A stretch of DNA of 64,000 nucleotides, from the NCBI RefSeq assembly GCF_005869935.1, contig NZ_SZQF01000006.1, forward strand, positions 124,001 to 188,000, given 5' to 3'. The notes beneath the pieces were generated by a model. It was given only the letters and a program-made list of their open reading frames with translations. It searched no databases and was not told where the DNA came from. This DNA is from Winogradskyella algicola. GTDB taxonomy: Bacteria > Bacteroidota > Bacteroidia > Flavobacteriales > Flavobacteriaceae. Shown here piece after piece: positions 52,686-62,000 of this stretch. The first letter of the stretch is position 1; the number at the start of each line of letters is the position of its first letter. A program made the position numbers and the translations under genes.

Positions 52686-53186
52686 GTGAAAAAAGAAAAA
52701 TTACATAATATTAAATCTAGTGGTTTTAAAACACCAGAGAATTACTTTAATACTTTTGACGACAAACTCTTTGAACGTCTTAACATTAAAGAGAATATTG
52801 AAGGTGTCACTGATTCTGGTTTTACAACACCAAAGGATTATTTTGAAACGTTAGATGACAAAATTTTAAGTAAGTTAGAGGACAAGCCTGTTGTTAGACT
52901 TAATACCAGCAAAACCTTATACTATATAGCTGGTATTGCAGCTTCTCTTCTATTATTATTTGCGATTTTCATAAACAATGGTGGCGAAACCCAAGTGTTA
53001 TCTGCAGAAATGGTTGAAACGTACTTTGAAAACAGTGATTTAGACAGCTATGAGTTGGCTGAATTATTAGTTGAAGCAGATTTTCTTGAAGAAGATTTTA
53101 CTATAGTAGAAACCGAATACAAAGAAGAAAACTTAGAGTCATACCTTTTAGAAAACACAGATATTGAAACAATTTTACAACAGTAA
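52686..53186 (+). CDS. Membrane partner of sigma factor (putative anti-sigma) with a duplicated N-terminal motif
   Basis: 166 residues; GTG start. Two tandem copies of a short unit open the protein: SGFKTPENYFNTFDDKLFERL (12-32) and SGFTTPKDYFETLDDKILSKL (44-64). One membrane helix (YYIAGIAASLLLLFAIFI) and an acidic periplasmic tail follow. Its place between sigma factor and Spy-like gene suggests it holds the sigma factor at the membrane; this is inferred. Confidence 0.65.
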   Translation: MKKEKLHNIKSSGFKTPENYFNTFDDKLFERLNIKENIEGVTDSGFTTPKDYFETLDDKILSKLEDKPVVRLNTSKTLYYIAGIAASLLLLFAIFINNGGETQVLSAEMVETYFENSDLDSYELAELLVEADFLEEDFTIVETEYKEENLESYLLENTDIETILQQ

Positions 53187-53239
53187 AAACATTATATTGA
53201 AATCGAAGATTCACGAATGCTTCGTAAAATTTAAAAGAC

Positions 53240-53695
53240 ATGAGTAAACAATTAATCCCAATACTAATTTTACTTGTAAGCTTCACAGGCTTTGCCCAAC
53301 GAGGTGGTGAAATTCAAGAAAAAATTAAAGCCCAAAAAATAGCATTTATAACAGACAAACTTGAACTTACAAGTGAAGAAGCTCAACTATTTTGGCCAAT
53401 TTACAATGCCTTTGAGGCCAAGGTAGAAAAGATTAAATCTGAAGACTTAAGACCTTTAAAAAAGGAAATGAGACAAGGTAATGTTAGTGATAAACGTGCT
53501 GGTGAAATTTTAGATAAACTTCTTGAAGCAGAAACAGAAATGCATAACGCCAAGTTAGAACTTGTGGAAGACTTAAAAACAGTTATATCTGCTAAAAAAA
53601 TAATTATGCTTAAAGTGGCAGAAGACCAATTCAATCAGAAACTTTTAGATCGGTTAAAAGAGTTTAGAGAACGTAGACAAAACAGACGAAACTGA
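53240..53695 (+). CDS. Spy/CpxP-like periplasmic sensor or chaperone
   Basis: 151 residues with a signal peptide (GFAQ). The mature part is helical and charged: KIAFITDKLELTSEEAQLFWPIYNAF, KVEKIKSEDLRPLKKEM, LLEAETEMHNAKLELVEDLKTVISAKKIIMLKVAEDQF. This is the pattern of the Spy-related sensor proteins encoded with ECF sigma factors. It ends in an Arg-rich tail. Same gene order as the 56456-55061 operon. Confidence 0.75.
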   Translation: MSKQLIPILILLVSFTGFAQRGGEIQEKIKAQKIAFITDKLELTSEEAQLFWPIYNAFEAKVEKIKSEDLRPLKKEMRQGNVSDKRAGEILDKLLEAETEMHNAKLELVEDLKTVISAKKIIMLKVAEDQFNQKLLDRLKEFRERRQNRRN

Positions 53696-53703
53696 AATTA
53701 ATC

Positions 53704-53832
53704 TGTCATTCTGAACTGTTTCACTGAGCGCAGTCGAAGTGTACATCAGAATCTTATTTCATAAATTTCTTACGAGTTTTTAGAATCTGAAATACTGAAA
53801 CGAGTTCAGCACAGGCAAGTTCAGATTGACAA
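53704..53832. repeat. Composite intergenic palindromic repeat
   Basis: It begins TGTCATTCTGAA and ends TTCAGATTGACA. Inside are a family A core, CACTGAGCGCAGTCGAAGTG (53722-53741), and a family D piece, ATACTGAAACGAGTTCAGCA. The repeat sits between the two convergent genes. Confidence 0.7.
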
Positions 53833-53843
53833 AAAAACTTTTT

Positions 53844-54926
53844 TTATTCCCTAAAAGTCAGTTTACTTATACGTCCTTTTCCAGCTGCATAAGCTATAGA
53901 ATCGTTTAAAAATCTAATGGTATAAAAACCTTCGTCGCTGAGATGCTTCCATGTGTCACCAGAGTCATTGCTGTAATCAATACCCTTAAAACCTATAGCC
54001 ACTAATTCCTTAGCATTAGAATTTGGGATGTACTGCACACAGCTTCTATAACCTGGTCCTTTGCCATTAGCTACCTCTTTCCAAGTTTTGCCACCATCTT
54101 TGGTTCTTATTTTATTGTTTAAAGTGTCATTAGGCTTTGTATAATCTCCTCCAATTGCAAAACCATTATTCTCATCATAAAAGTCTATAGAATACATACC
54201 TGTAGTTGCTGTACCTTGAATAATTGGTGTCTCAAAAACTTCCCATGTTTTGCCTTTATCAGGTGAATATAAAATTCTACTAGCCTTGCCTCCTGTGGCT
54301 ACCCAAGTATGGTCTCCAACTATTGAAATATTGGTGTCACTAGCTGCAAAAGCGGCTTCACCTTCTTTGGCTTTAGGTAAATCATCACAAGAGAGTTTAT
54401 TCCATGTCTCACCTCCATCTCTGGTAATGATGATACTCATACAATCATCCGTTGGGTCACCAATGGCAATACCTTCTTGGTCATTCCAAAAGTCCATAGA
54501 GTCGTAGAATGCTTTTGAGTGGGTTTCTTGGTAAACGATTTTGTTTTTTTCAAAATCAATATCTAGGCTATACACTAAAGCAGGTGAGCCAATAGATACT
54601 CCGTAACCGTTATTTGAAGTAATTGCCAAAGATCTAAAGTTAGGTGTAATAGAATCAGTCTTTAAAGAAACTTCAAAGAACTTAGGCAATTCAGCCTGGT
54701 TATCATATCCTATCTCTTCATTAACAATGGCTCCTAAATCACCTTTTGATGTAAGATAAACCAACCCTAAAGTATCAACGACTTCAATAGCCCTAACATT
54801 CAATAACGAATCTTTCAATAAAGTTTCAATCTCAACTTTTGAAAAATTTCTTTGTCCTACATCTTTTTTAGATTTTCCAAAACATAAACTCAATACTATC
54901 AAGCAAACTATTACCAAAAATCTCAT
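53844..54926 (-). CDS. YCF48-like beta-propeller protein, exported
   Basis: 360 residues with an N-terminal signal (MRFLVIVCLIVLSLCFGKS). Repeated propeller motifs with GxTW-type turns: IIITRDGGETWNKL, ILYSPDKGKTWEVFETP, IRTKDGGKTWKEV, YSNDSGDTWKHLS. These are the BNR/YCF48 repeats. In cyanobacteria YCF48 aids photosystem II, but flavobacterial members have unknown roles. It lies between the two sigma operons and convergent with the first. Confidence 0.88.
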   Translation of the reverse strand: MRFLVIVCLIVLSLCFGKSKKDVGQRNFSKVEIETLLKDSLLNVRAIEVVDTLGLVYLTSKGDLGAIVNEEIGYDNQAELPKFFEVSLKTDSITPNFRSLAITSNNGYGVSIGSPALVYSLDIDFEKNKIVYQETHSKAFYDSMDFWNDQEGIAIGDPTDDCMSIIITRDGGETWNKLSCDDLPKAKEGEAAFAASDTNISIVGDHTWVATGGKASRILYSPDKGKTWEVFETPIIQGTATTGMYSIDFYDENNGFAIGGDYTKPNDTLNNKIRTKDGGKTWKEVANGKGPGYRSCVQYIPNSNAKELVAIGFKGIDYSNDSGDTWKHLSDEGFYTIRFLNDSIAYAAGKGRISKLTFRE

Positions 54927-54949
54927 ACTTTCAATTTTCCTTAAAAATA

Positions 54950-54982
54950 GAAAAGCTTTACGATATTACTGCAAAGCTTTTC
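54950..54982 (-). terminator. Inverted repeat, probable terminator of the 56456-55061 operon
   Basis: GAAAAGCTTT (54950-54959) pairs perfectly with AAAGCTTTTC (54973-54982); on the minus strand it is followed by a T-rich tract. Confidence 0.7.
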
Positions 54983-55060
54983 ATATTAACAATAATCAAT
55001 CAAATAAAAGTTTACATAATTTATCAATGTATAAATTCAAAGACAAATTATAAAACTAAC

Positions 55061-55516
55061 TCAATCTCTTTTTTTAGATTTCCCTCTTTTTCCACGACGC
55101 TCTATAGCATCATTTATAATTTTAGAAAGTTGTTCTTTCTGCTTATCGTTACATATTTCCCTAACATCTCTAAAATGCTTATACATTTCTAAGTCTTTGT
55201 TTTTCTCTTCTAGTGCAATTAAATCTACTACAGAATCTAATAAAGCCTCTGATATGTCCTGTTCGCCTACATTAGAATATATTTCCTTTTTAAGCTCACT
55301 TATTCTTTTAGAATAGGATTTCATCTTATCAAAATGCTTACTTCTTAGTGCCTTGTAAGTCTCTTGCTGCTCTTGGTTAAAGTTTAATTCTTCAATCATA
55401 GAAAAACGAGACTTATGGTCTTTATGCCCAAATCTTCCTACATGATGAAAAATAAAAAACACATTAGACAGAAAAAGTACAATGAGTAGTATGTATAAAA
55501 CAGTTTGCTTTTTCAT
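55061..55516 (-). CDS. Spy/CpxP-like periplasmic protein
   Basis: 151 residues. An N-terminal membrane or signal helix (VLYILLIVLFLSNVFFIFHHV) precedes a helical, charged body: RFSMIEELNFNQEQQETYKALRSKHFDKMKSYSKRISELKKEIY, ending in basic residues (RRGKRGKSKKRD). Pattern like the heavy-metal or stress sensors of the CnrR/Spy group. Last gene of the 56456-55061 operon. Confidence 0.75.
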   Translation of the reverse strand: MKKQTVLYILLIVLFLSNVFFIFHHVGRFGHKDHKSRFSMIEELNFNQEQQETYKALRSKHFDKMKSYSKRISELKKEIYSNVGEQDISEALLDSVVDLIALEEKNKDLEMYKHFRDVREICNDKQKEQLSKIINDAIERRGKRGKSKKRD

Positions 55517-55522
55517 GTTTAA

Positions 55523-55834
55523 TTAATTAAAAATAGAAGTATACGCCTCATCACCAAAATCATAAGTGTCAACAAATTCTTCAACTGTTGAGTTGTACTC
55601 TTCAGAAATCAATACTTTGTATGCATATATGTTGAGTAAAACAACAACCACCAATGTTGCGATCTGAAACTTAGGAGTAAACCAAGCCCAAACCCTTTCA
55701 GTTTCTTCGTTCTCAACGTTTAAATTGTTCAGTATTCTATCCTTAAGAAAAGGAGACACCTTTACCTCTTGGATAGTATCTACAGCATTTAGCGTAGTGT
55801 TTACTTTTTTCTTAATCTCAGAATCTTTCATCAT
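55523..55834 (-). CDS. Small membrane protein partner of sigma factor (putative anti-sigma)
   Basis: 103 residues; cytoplasmic N-terminal part (TIQEVKVSPFLKDRILNNL), one membrane helix (FQIATLVVVVLLNIYAYKVL) and a short acidic tail. There is no classical anti-sigma zinc motif. It lies between sigma factor and Spy-like gene, so an anti-sigma role is inferred from place and topology. Confidence 0.65.
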   Translation of the reverse strand: MMKDSEIKKKVNTTLNAVDTIQEVKVSPFLKDRILNNLNVENEETERVWAWFTPKFQIATLVVVVLLNIYAYKVLISEEYNSTVEEFVDTYDFGDEAYTSIFN

Positions 55835-55877
55835 AAATCATTTGATATTTAGATGCATAAGTTTTAAAAAACTTGTG

Positions 55878-56456
55878 CTACATTTCGTTTTTGTAATAGT
55901 CATACAATAACTGTTGAAGGTTTTTCTTTGCCCTAAACATAAGAGACTCAACAGAAGACACACTTTTATCTGTTATAGCTGCAATTTCCTGATAACTTTT
56001 ACCATCAATCTTATGCAATGTAAAAACCGAAGCCTGACTTTCTGGCAAACTGTTAATAGCCTTAAACAGTGTTTCGTTTAGTTCTTTGTTTTCTAATAAA
56101 AATCCAGGATGGTTAAACTCAGTAAAATAATTAGTCTTGTCTATTGAAAAATCTTCACTAAACAATGGTTTTAAAAAACCCGTGCGCTTTTTAGTATTCC
56201 TTTTTCTTATGAACTCCAAGCACTTATTTGTGGTAATTTTATAAATCCATGTTGAGAGTTTAGAGTTTCCCTTAAATTTAGAGATGGAATTATAGACTTC
56301 TAAAAATACTTCTTGTACTAAATCCTCCGCATCTTCCTTGTTTGGCACAAAAGAAATACAAGTACCAAAAACCTTTTGCTGATAATCATCTATAAGTTGA
56401 GAAAATACAGCTGTATTTCTTCTTTTTAGTTCTTTTATGGTTTCTTTTTCCTCCAA
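55878..56456 (-). CDS. ECF-type RNA polymerase sigma factor
   Basis: 192 residues. Region 2: FSQLIDDYQQKVFGTCISFVPNKEDAEDLVQEVFLEVYNSISKF, STWIYKITTNKCLEF; region 4: SLPESQASVFTLHKIDGKSYQEIAAITDKSVSSVESLMFRAKKNL. First gene of the operon sigma / partner / Spy-like, with the same layout as 52087-53695 but reading towards it. Confidence 0.93.
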   Translation of the reverse strand: MEEKETIKELKRRNTAVFSQLIDDYQQKVFGTCISFVPNKEDAEDLVQEVFLEVYNSISKFKGNSKLSTWIYKITTNKCLEFIRKRNTKKRTGFLKPLFSEDFSIDKTNYFTEFNHPGFLLENKELNETLFKAINSLPESQASVFTLHKIDGKSYQEIAAITDKSVSSVESLMFRAKKNLQQLLYDYYKNEM

Positions 56457-56603
56457 ATTATTTTTAAGTAATTACCGCAATTTAATTGAGATGCAAAAAC
56501 AAGCAAAAACTTGTTCTCTATTTTTCTATTTAAAAAAGACTTTACATTCATAACTGTAGCACATCTCAACTTTTATACTACCTTTGCATGCTAATTTTTT
56601 GCA

Positions 56604-57827
56604 ATGCGATTACACAGAAATTTATGTTTTGCGGTTATTGATGGTTTACACAAAATCTTCAATGAAAATGAATATGCAGACAAAGTGGTACAACAATTAC
56701 TAAAGCGCGACAAACGTTGGGGAAGTCGAGATAGAGGTTTTGTTGCAGAAACTGTGTACGAAATTGTAAGGTATAAACGCTTATACTCTGAAATTGCTGA
56801 TGTAAAAGCGCCTTATGACAGAGACAATCTTTGGAGAGTTTTTGCTGTTTGGGCAACACTTAAGGGTATTAGACTTCCTGATTGGAAATATTTTACAGAT
56901 ACTCCTACACGAAAAATTAAAGGGCGTTTTGATGAACTTTCTAAAATTAGAAAGTATCGCGAATCTATACCAGATTGGATGGATGACTTAGGAGTGAAAG
57001 AATTAGGTGAACAAATCTGGACTGAGGAAATTGCCATGCAAAATGAGCAGGCAGATGTTATCTTGAGAGTAAATACTTTAAAGACCAACAAAAAAGATTT
57101 GCAGCTTAAACTACAGTCTGAAGATATCGAAACCGAAGTTTTACCAGATCATCCTTGGGCTTTAAAACTTACTAAGCGTGCTAATGTTTTTAAAACTGAA
57201 GCCTTTAAAAATGGCTGGTTTGAAGTGCAAGATGCTTCATCACAGTTAGTTGCTGACTTTTTAGATGTAAAATCAGGCATGAAAGTTGTAGATGTATGTG
57301 CAGGTGCTGGCGGAAAAACATTGCACCTAGCATCGCTAATGGAAAATAAAGGCCAAGTCATTGCTATGGATATTTACGAGAGTAAGTTAAAAAAACTGAA
57401 AGTTAGAGCGCGACGCAATGGTGTTCACAATATAGAGATGAAGGTTATTGACTCTACAAAACCAATAAAAAAACTTCATGGTAAAGCAGACCGCTTATTG
57501 ATTGACGCACCATGTTCTGGTTTAGGAGTGTTAAGACGAAATCCTGATGCAAAATGGAAATTGAAGCCTGAGTTTATCGATAATATTAAAAAGACACAAG
57601 CAGAGGTCTTAGAGCAATACTCAAAAATGGTAAAGCCTGGTGGCAAAATGGTGTACGCAACATGCTCCATTTTACCTTCTGAAAATGAAGAACAAATTGA
57701 TAATTTCTTAACTTCAATACACGGAAAAGCGTTTAAACTTGTAAAAGATAAAAAAATATTAGCCCACAAATCTGGTTATGATGGATTTTATATGGCTTTA
57801 TTAGAAAAAAATAACCCAATTCGATAA
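56604..57827 (+). CDS. RsmB/RsmF-type rRNA cytosine-C5 methyltransferase
   Basis: 407 residues. A helical N-terminal domain (about 1-130) precedes the SAM domain: VQDASSQLVADFLDVKSGMKVVDVCAGAGGKTLHLASLM, KADRLLIDAPCSGLGVLRRNPD (catalytic-type cysteine near 304) and MVYATCSILPSENEEQI (cysteine near 353). Most like RsmB (16S C967), but the exact target is not certain. TACCTTTG at 56579-56586 is a likely -7 box, leaving a leader of about 15 nt. Confidence 0.92.
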   Translation: MRLHRNLCFAVIDGLHKIFNENEYADKVVQQLLKRDKRWGSRDRGFVAETVYEIVRYKRLYSEIADVKAPYDRDNLWRVFAVWATLKGIRLPDWKYFTDTPTRKIKGRFDELSKIRKYRESIPDWMDDLGVKELGEQIWTEEIAMQNEQADVILRVNTLKTNKKDLQLKLQSEDIETEVLPDHPWALKLTKRANVFKTEAFKNGWFEVQDASSQLVADFLDVKSGMKVVDVCAGAGGKTLHLASLMENKGQVIAMDIYESKLKKLKVRARRNGVHNIEMKVIDSTKPIKKLHGKADRLLIDAPCSGLGVLRRNPDAKWKLKPEFIDNIKKTQAEVLEQYSKMVKPGGKMVYATCSILPSENEEQIDNFLTSIHGKAFKLVKDKKILAHKSGYDGFYMALLEKNNPIR

Positions 57828-57839
57828 GATTAATTGAAT

Positions 57840-58919
57840 ATGAAACATATATACTTTTTAACAATTTTATTTATTTGTGCATTTAGTTTTGCGCAACAAC
57901 CATATTATACCAATGGTCAAAACAATGTGGATTTTTCGTTAACAGGACAAAGTTTGTACGATGCGCTACAGCTTAAAATAAGTAACAATACTAATGATTC
58001 TTTTTATACTTATGGAGATGCTAGAGATGACATTGAGATTATGGACTTAGACCCAAATGATAATACAGACTCTAATATATTACTAGTATATGGCTATGTT
58101 AATAATCTTTCATGTTCTAGTGGAATCACTGACAGAAGAATAAGAAACAAAAACGATTTTGGCGGTGCTGTTTGTGAGTATAATAGAGAACATGTTTTTG
58201 CGAGATCTAACGCAGATCCAGGTATGGGAAATACAAGTAATAATACTTTAGGTATTGGTGCCGATCCTCATAACTTAAGAGCAAGTGACGTACAGAGAAA
58301 TGGAGCTCGTGGCAGTAAATTATTTGCTAATGGCTCTGGTAATTCTGGAGATGTTGGTAGCGGAAACTGGTATCCAGGTGACGAATGGATTGGTGATGTA
58401 GCTCGTATTATGATGTATATGTACGTTAGATATGGTGACCGTTGTTTGCCAGAATATAATGCTGCAGGCGCAAAGGAAGGTTCTACAGACATGTTGCAAA
58501 TACTGTTACAATGGAATGCTGCCGATCCCGTTTCTGATATAGAAACTAATCGTAATAATTTGTTAGAATCCACTTATGGTAACCGAAATCCATTTATAGA
58601 CAACCCTTATTTAGCTAAAATTATTTGGGGCGGAAATGATGATCCTGAAGATCCTTGGGGAACGCTCTCTATTGATGAAATAGAAAAAGACCCAGAGTTT
58701 AATTTATCTCCTAATCCTGCTGCTAATGTGGTTCATATTAAACTATCTAATAACGCTGAAACAAGAATTGAAATCTACGATGTTCTTGGGAAACGTGTAT
58801 TTGTAAGAATGATTAATGAATCAATGGATTTAAATATAAGTAGCCTCAAAAGTGGATTATATATTGTTAAATTCACCCAACAAAATAAAACTGTCAGTAA
58901 AAAACTGATTAAGTCCTAA
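57840..58919 (+). CDS. Secreted endonuclease I with type A T9SS domain
   Basis: 359 residues from the ATG at 57840 (MKHIYFLTILFICAFSFAQ). The body is the endonuclease I (EndA/NucM) fold: CEYNREHVFARS with the catalytic histidine, GIGADPHNLRASDVQRNGARGSKLF, and GNWYPGDEWIGDVARIMMYMYVRYG. The last 75 residues (FNLSPNPAANVVHIKLSN, IEIYDVLGKRVF, SGLYIVKFTQQN, SKKLIKS) are a type IX sorting tail. It should degrade extracellular DNA. It follows the methyltransferase by 12 bases, but with an unrelated role. Confidence 0.92.
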   Translation: MKHIYFLTILFICAFSFAQQPYYTNGQNNVDFSLTGQSLYDALQLKISNNTNDSFYTYGDARDDIEIMDLDPNDNTDSNILLVYGYVNNLSCSSGITDRRIRNKNDFGGAVCEYNREHVFARSNADPGMGNTSNNTLGIGADPHNLRASDVQRNGARGSKLFANGSGNSGDVGSGNWYPGDEWIGDVARIMMYMYVRYGDRCLPEYNAAGAKEGSTDMLQILLQWNAADPVSDIETNRNNLLESTYGNRNPFIDNPYLAKIIWGGNDDPEDPWGTLSIDEIEKDPEFNLSPNPAANVVHIKLSNNAETRIEIYDVLGKRVFVRMINESMDLNISSLKSGLYIVKFTQQNKTVSKKLIKS

Positions 58920-58924
58920 CTCAA

Positions 58925-58955
58925 AAGAGCAGCTTTTTAGCTGCTTTTTTTTGTT
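58925..58955 (+). terminator. Intrinsic terminator after the endonuclease gene
   Basis: AGCAGCT, loop TTTT, AGCTGCT, then a run of seven or more T. Confidence 0.88.
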
Positions 58956-59060
58956 TAAAACTTGTTGAATAAGTCTTCCCTTTAGCACTAAATAAATAAC
59001 ACGATATTGTCAAAATAAACTAAATTTGTGTTTTATTTTTAAACAAAACACATCATATAA

Positions 59061-62000
59061 ATGATTCATTTCTTTGGAAACCAAAACAGCAAAGTTTTCG
59101 CTGTTCAAGCCACAAAAGAATTATCAACAGAAACCATCTCAAAACTGGTATGGTTATTTGGCGACCAGCCAAAAATAGAACAAGCATCGGTAGATGCTTT
59201 TTTTGTTGGACCAAGAGCTGCAATGATAACGCCTTGGAGTACAAATGCCGTAGAGATTACCCAAAATATGGGAATTTCTGGCATTGTTAGAATTGAAGAA
59301 TTCATTTCTACATCTGAAGATTTTAAAGGGTACGACCCAATGATTTCTGAAAAATTTTCAAGCTTAAATCAAGACATCTTTACCATAAATATTCAACCTG
59401 AAGCGATTCAGAATATTGAAGATATTTCAGCCTATAATACAAAGGAAGGTTTAGCACTAAGTGACGAAGAAGTTGAATATCTTGAAGGTGTTTCAAAAAA
59501 GATTGGTCGTCCATTAACAGACTCTGAAGTATTTGGATTCTCACAAGTCAACTCAGAGCACTGTCGTCATAAAATTTTCAACGGAACTTTTGTTATCGAT
59601 GGTGAAGAAAAACCAACATCGTTATTCAAAATGATTAAGGAAACATCAAAACAAAATCCAAACGATATTGTTTCTGCATACAAGGATAACGTAGCGTTTA
59701 TAAAAGGACCTGTTGTAGAACAGTTTGCGCCAAAACGTGCAGATATTCCTGAATATTACCAAACCAAAGATTTTGAATCTGTAATTTCTCTAAAAGCAGA
59801 AACACATAATTTCCCAACAACTGTAGAGCCATTTAATGGTGCTGCCACAGGATCTGGCGGTGAGATTAGAGATAGACTTGCTGGTGGTAAAGGATCTATT
59901 CCTTTGGCTGGAACCGCTGTTTACATGGCATCATACTCACGTTTAGAAGAAGAGCGTCCTTGGGAAAAGGCCTTTCCTGAACGCAAATGGTTGTACCAAA
60001 CTCCAATGGACATTCTAATTAAAGCGTCTAACGGAGCTTCAGATTTTGGAAATAAATTTGGGCAACCTCTTATTTGTGGTTCTGTTTTAACCTTCGAACA
60101 CCAAGAAGGAAATAACAAAATCGGTTACGATAAGGTTATTATGCAAGCTGGTGGAATTGGCTACGGAAAAGCAGACCAAGCTATAAAAGACACTCCAAAA
60201 GCAGGTGACAAAATCGTAATTCTTGGTGGTGATAATTACAGAATTGGTATGGGAGGTGCAGCAGTTTCCTCTGCAGATACAGGTGAATTCGACAGTGGTA
60301 TTGAGCTAAATGCCGTTCAGCGTTCAAACCCAGAAATGCAAAAACGTGCTGCCAATGCGGTTCGTGGCATGGTTGAAAGTGATGAAAATTCAATCGTTTC
60401 TATTCACGATCATGGTGCTGGTGGACACCTCAACTGTTTATCTGAGTTGGTTGAAGATACTGGTGGACACATTGATTTAGATAAGTTACCAGTGGGTGAT
60501 CCTACCCTTTCTGCTAAAGAAATTATTGGTAACGAGTCTCAAGAACGTATGGGATTAGTTATCTCAGAAAAACACTTAGACACACTTCATAAAATTGCAG
60601 ATAGAGAACGTTCACCAATCTATGATGTTGGTGAGGTTACTGGCAAGCATCGTTTTACTTTTGAATCTAAAACTAATGGTGACAAACCAATGGATTTGGC
60701 TTTAGAAGACATGTTTGGTAGTTCTCCAAAAACAATAATGACAGATCGTACTGTTAACAAAAACTACAGTGATCTATCCTATAATTCAGATAAGTTTTAC
60801 GATTACTTAGATCAAGTTATGCAGCTTGAAGCTGTGGCTTGCAAAGATTGGCTTACAAATAAAGTAGACCGTTGTGTAGGTGGAAAAGTTGCCAAACAAC
60901 AGTGTGCTGGTCCGTTACAACTGCCATTAAACAATGTTGGTGTAATGGCTTTAGATTATAAAGGAAAAGAAGGCATTGCCACGAGTATTGGCCACTCACC
61001 TATCTCAGGATTAATAGATCCTATAGCTGGTAGTCGTAATTCGATTACGGAAGCCTTAACAAATATTATTTGGGCACCGTTAAAAGATGGATTACAAAGT
61101 GTTTCGCTTTCAGCCAACTGGATGTGGCCTTGTAAAAACGAAGGTGAAGATGCACGCTTGTATGAAGCAGTAAAAGCTGTTTCAGAATTTGCAATAGATT
61201 TAGGTATTAACGTACCAACAGGAAAGGATTCATTATCTATGAAACAAAAATATCCTGATGGTGATGTTATTTCTCCTGGTACAGTTATCATTTCTGCTGC
61301 TGCAAATTGTAACGATATTTCTAAGGTTGTAGAACCTGTTTTCAAAAAGGATAAAGGAGATATTTATTATATCAATATATCTCAAGACGACTTTAAACTT
61401 GGTGGTAGCTCGTTTGCACAAATCAATAATAAAGTAGGAAACAGCACACCAAATGTAAAAAGTGCAGCTTATACTAAAACTGTGTTTAACACGATTCAGC
61501 AATTAATAAAAGATAATAAAATTGTTGCTGGTCATGATGTGGCTTCTGGTGGATTGATTACAACTTTACTTGAATTGTGTTTTGCAGATAACAATCTTGG
61601 TGCAGAATTAGATATTACTGAATTGGCTGAAAAAGATTCATTCAAAGTTTTATTTGCTGAAAACGCTGGTATTGTTATTCAATCTACAGATAATAGTATA
61701 GAAAATACATTGTCAGAAGCTGGAATTACCTTCCATAACATTGGAAAAGTAACTAATGCTGATGTACTAAGCATCATCAACGGAAGTGAAGTATTTACCA
61801 TGACGGCTTCAAGATTACGAGATATGTGGTACAAAACCTCTTTCCTACTCGACCAGAAACAAACCGCTAATAGTTTAGCTGAAGCACGTTACAACAATTA
61901 CAAACAACAACCACTTCAATATACATTCCCAAGTCATTTTACAGGTAAACTGCCTAGTATTGACGGTAGCAAACCAAGACCAAAAGCAGCAATTCTGCGT

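Noticed and set aside
60956-61502. Open frames of 129 and 89 codons on the minus strand
   Set aside because: Antisense to conserved PurL sequence; no family features.
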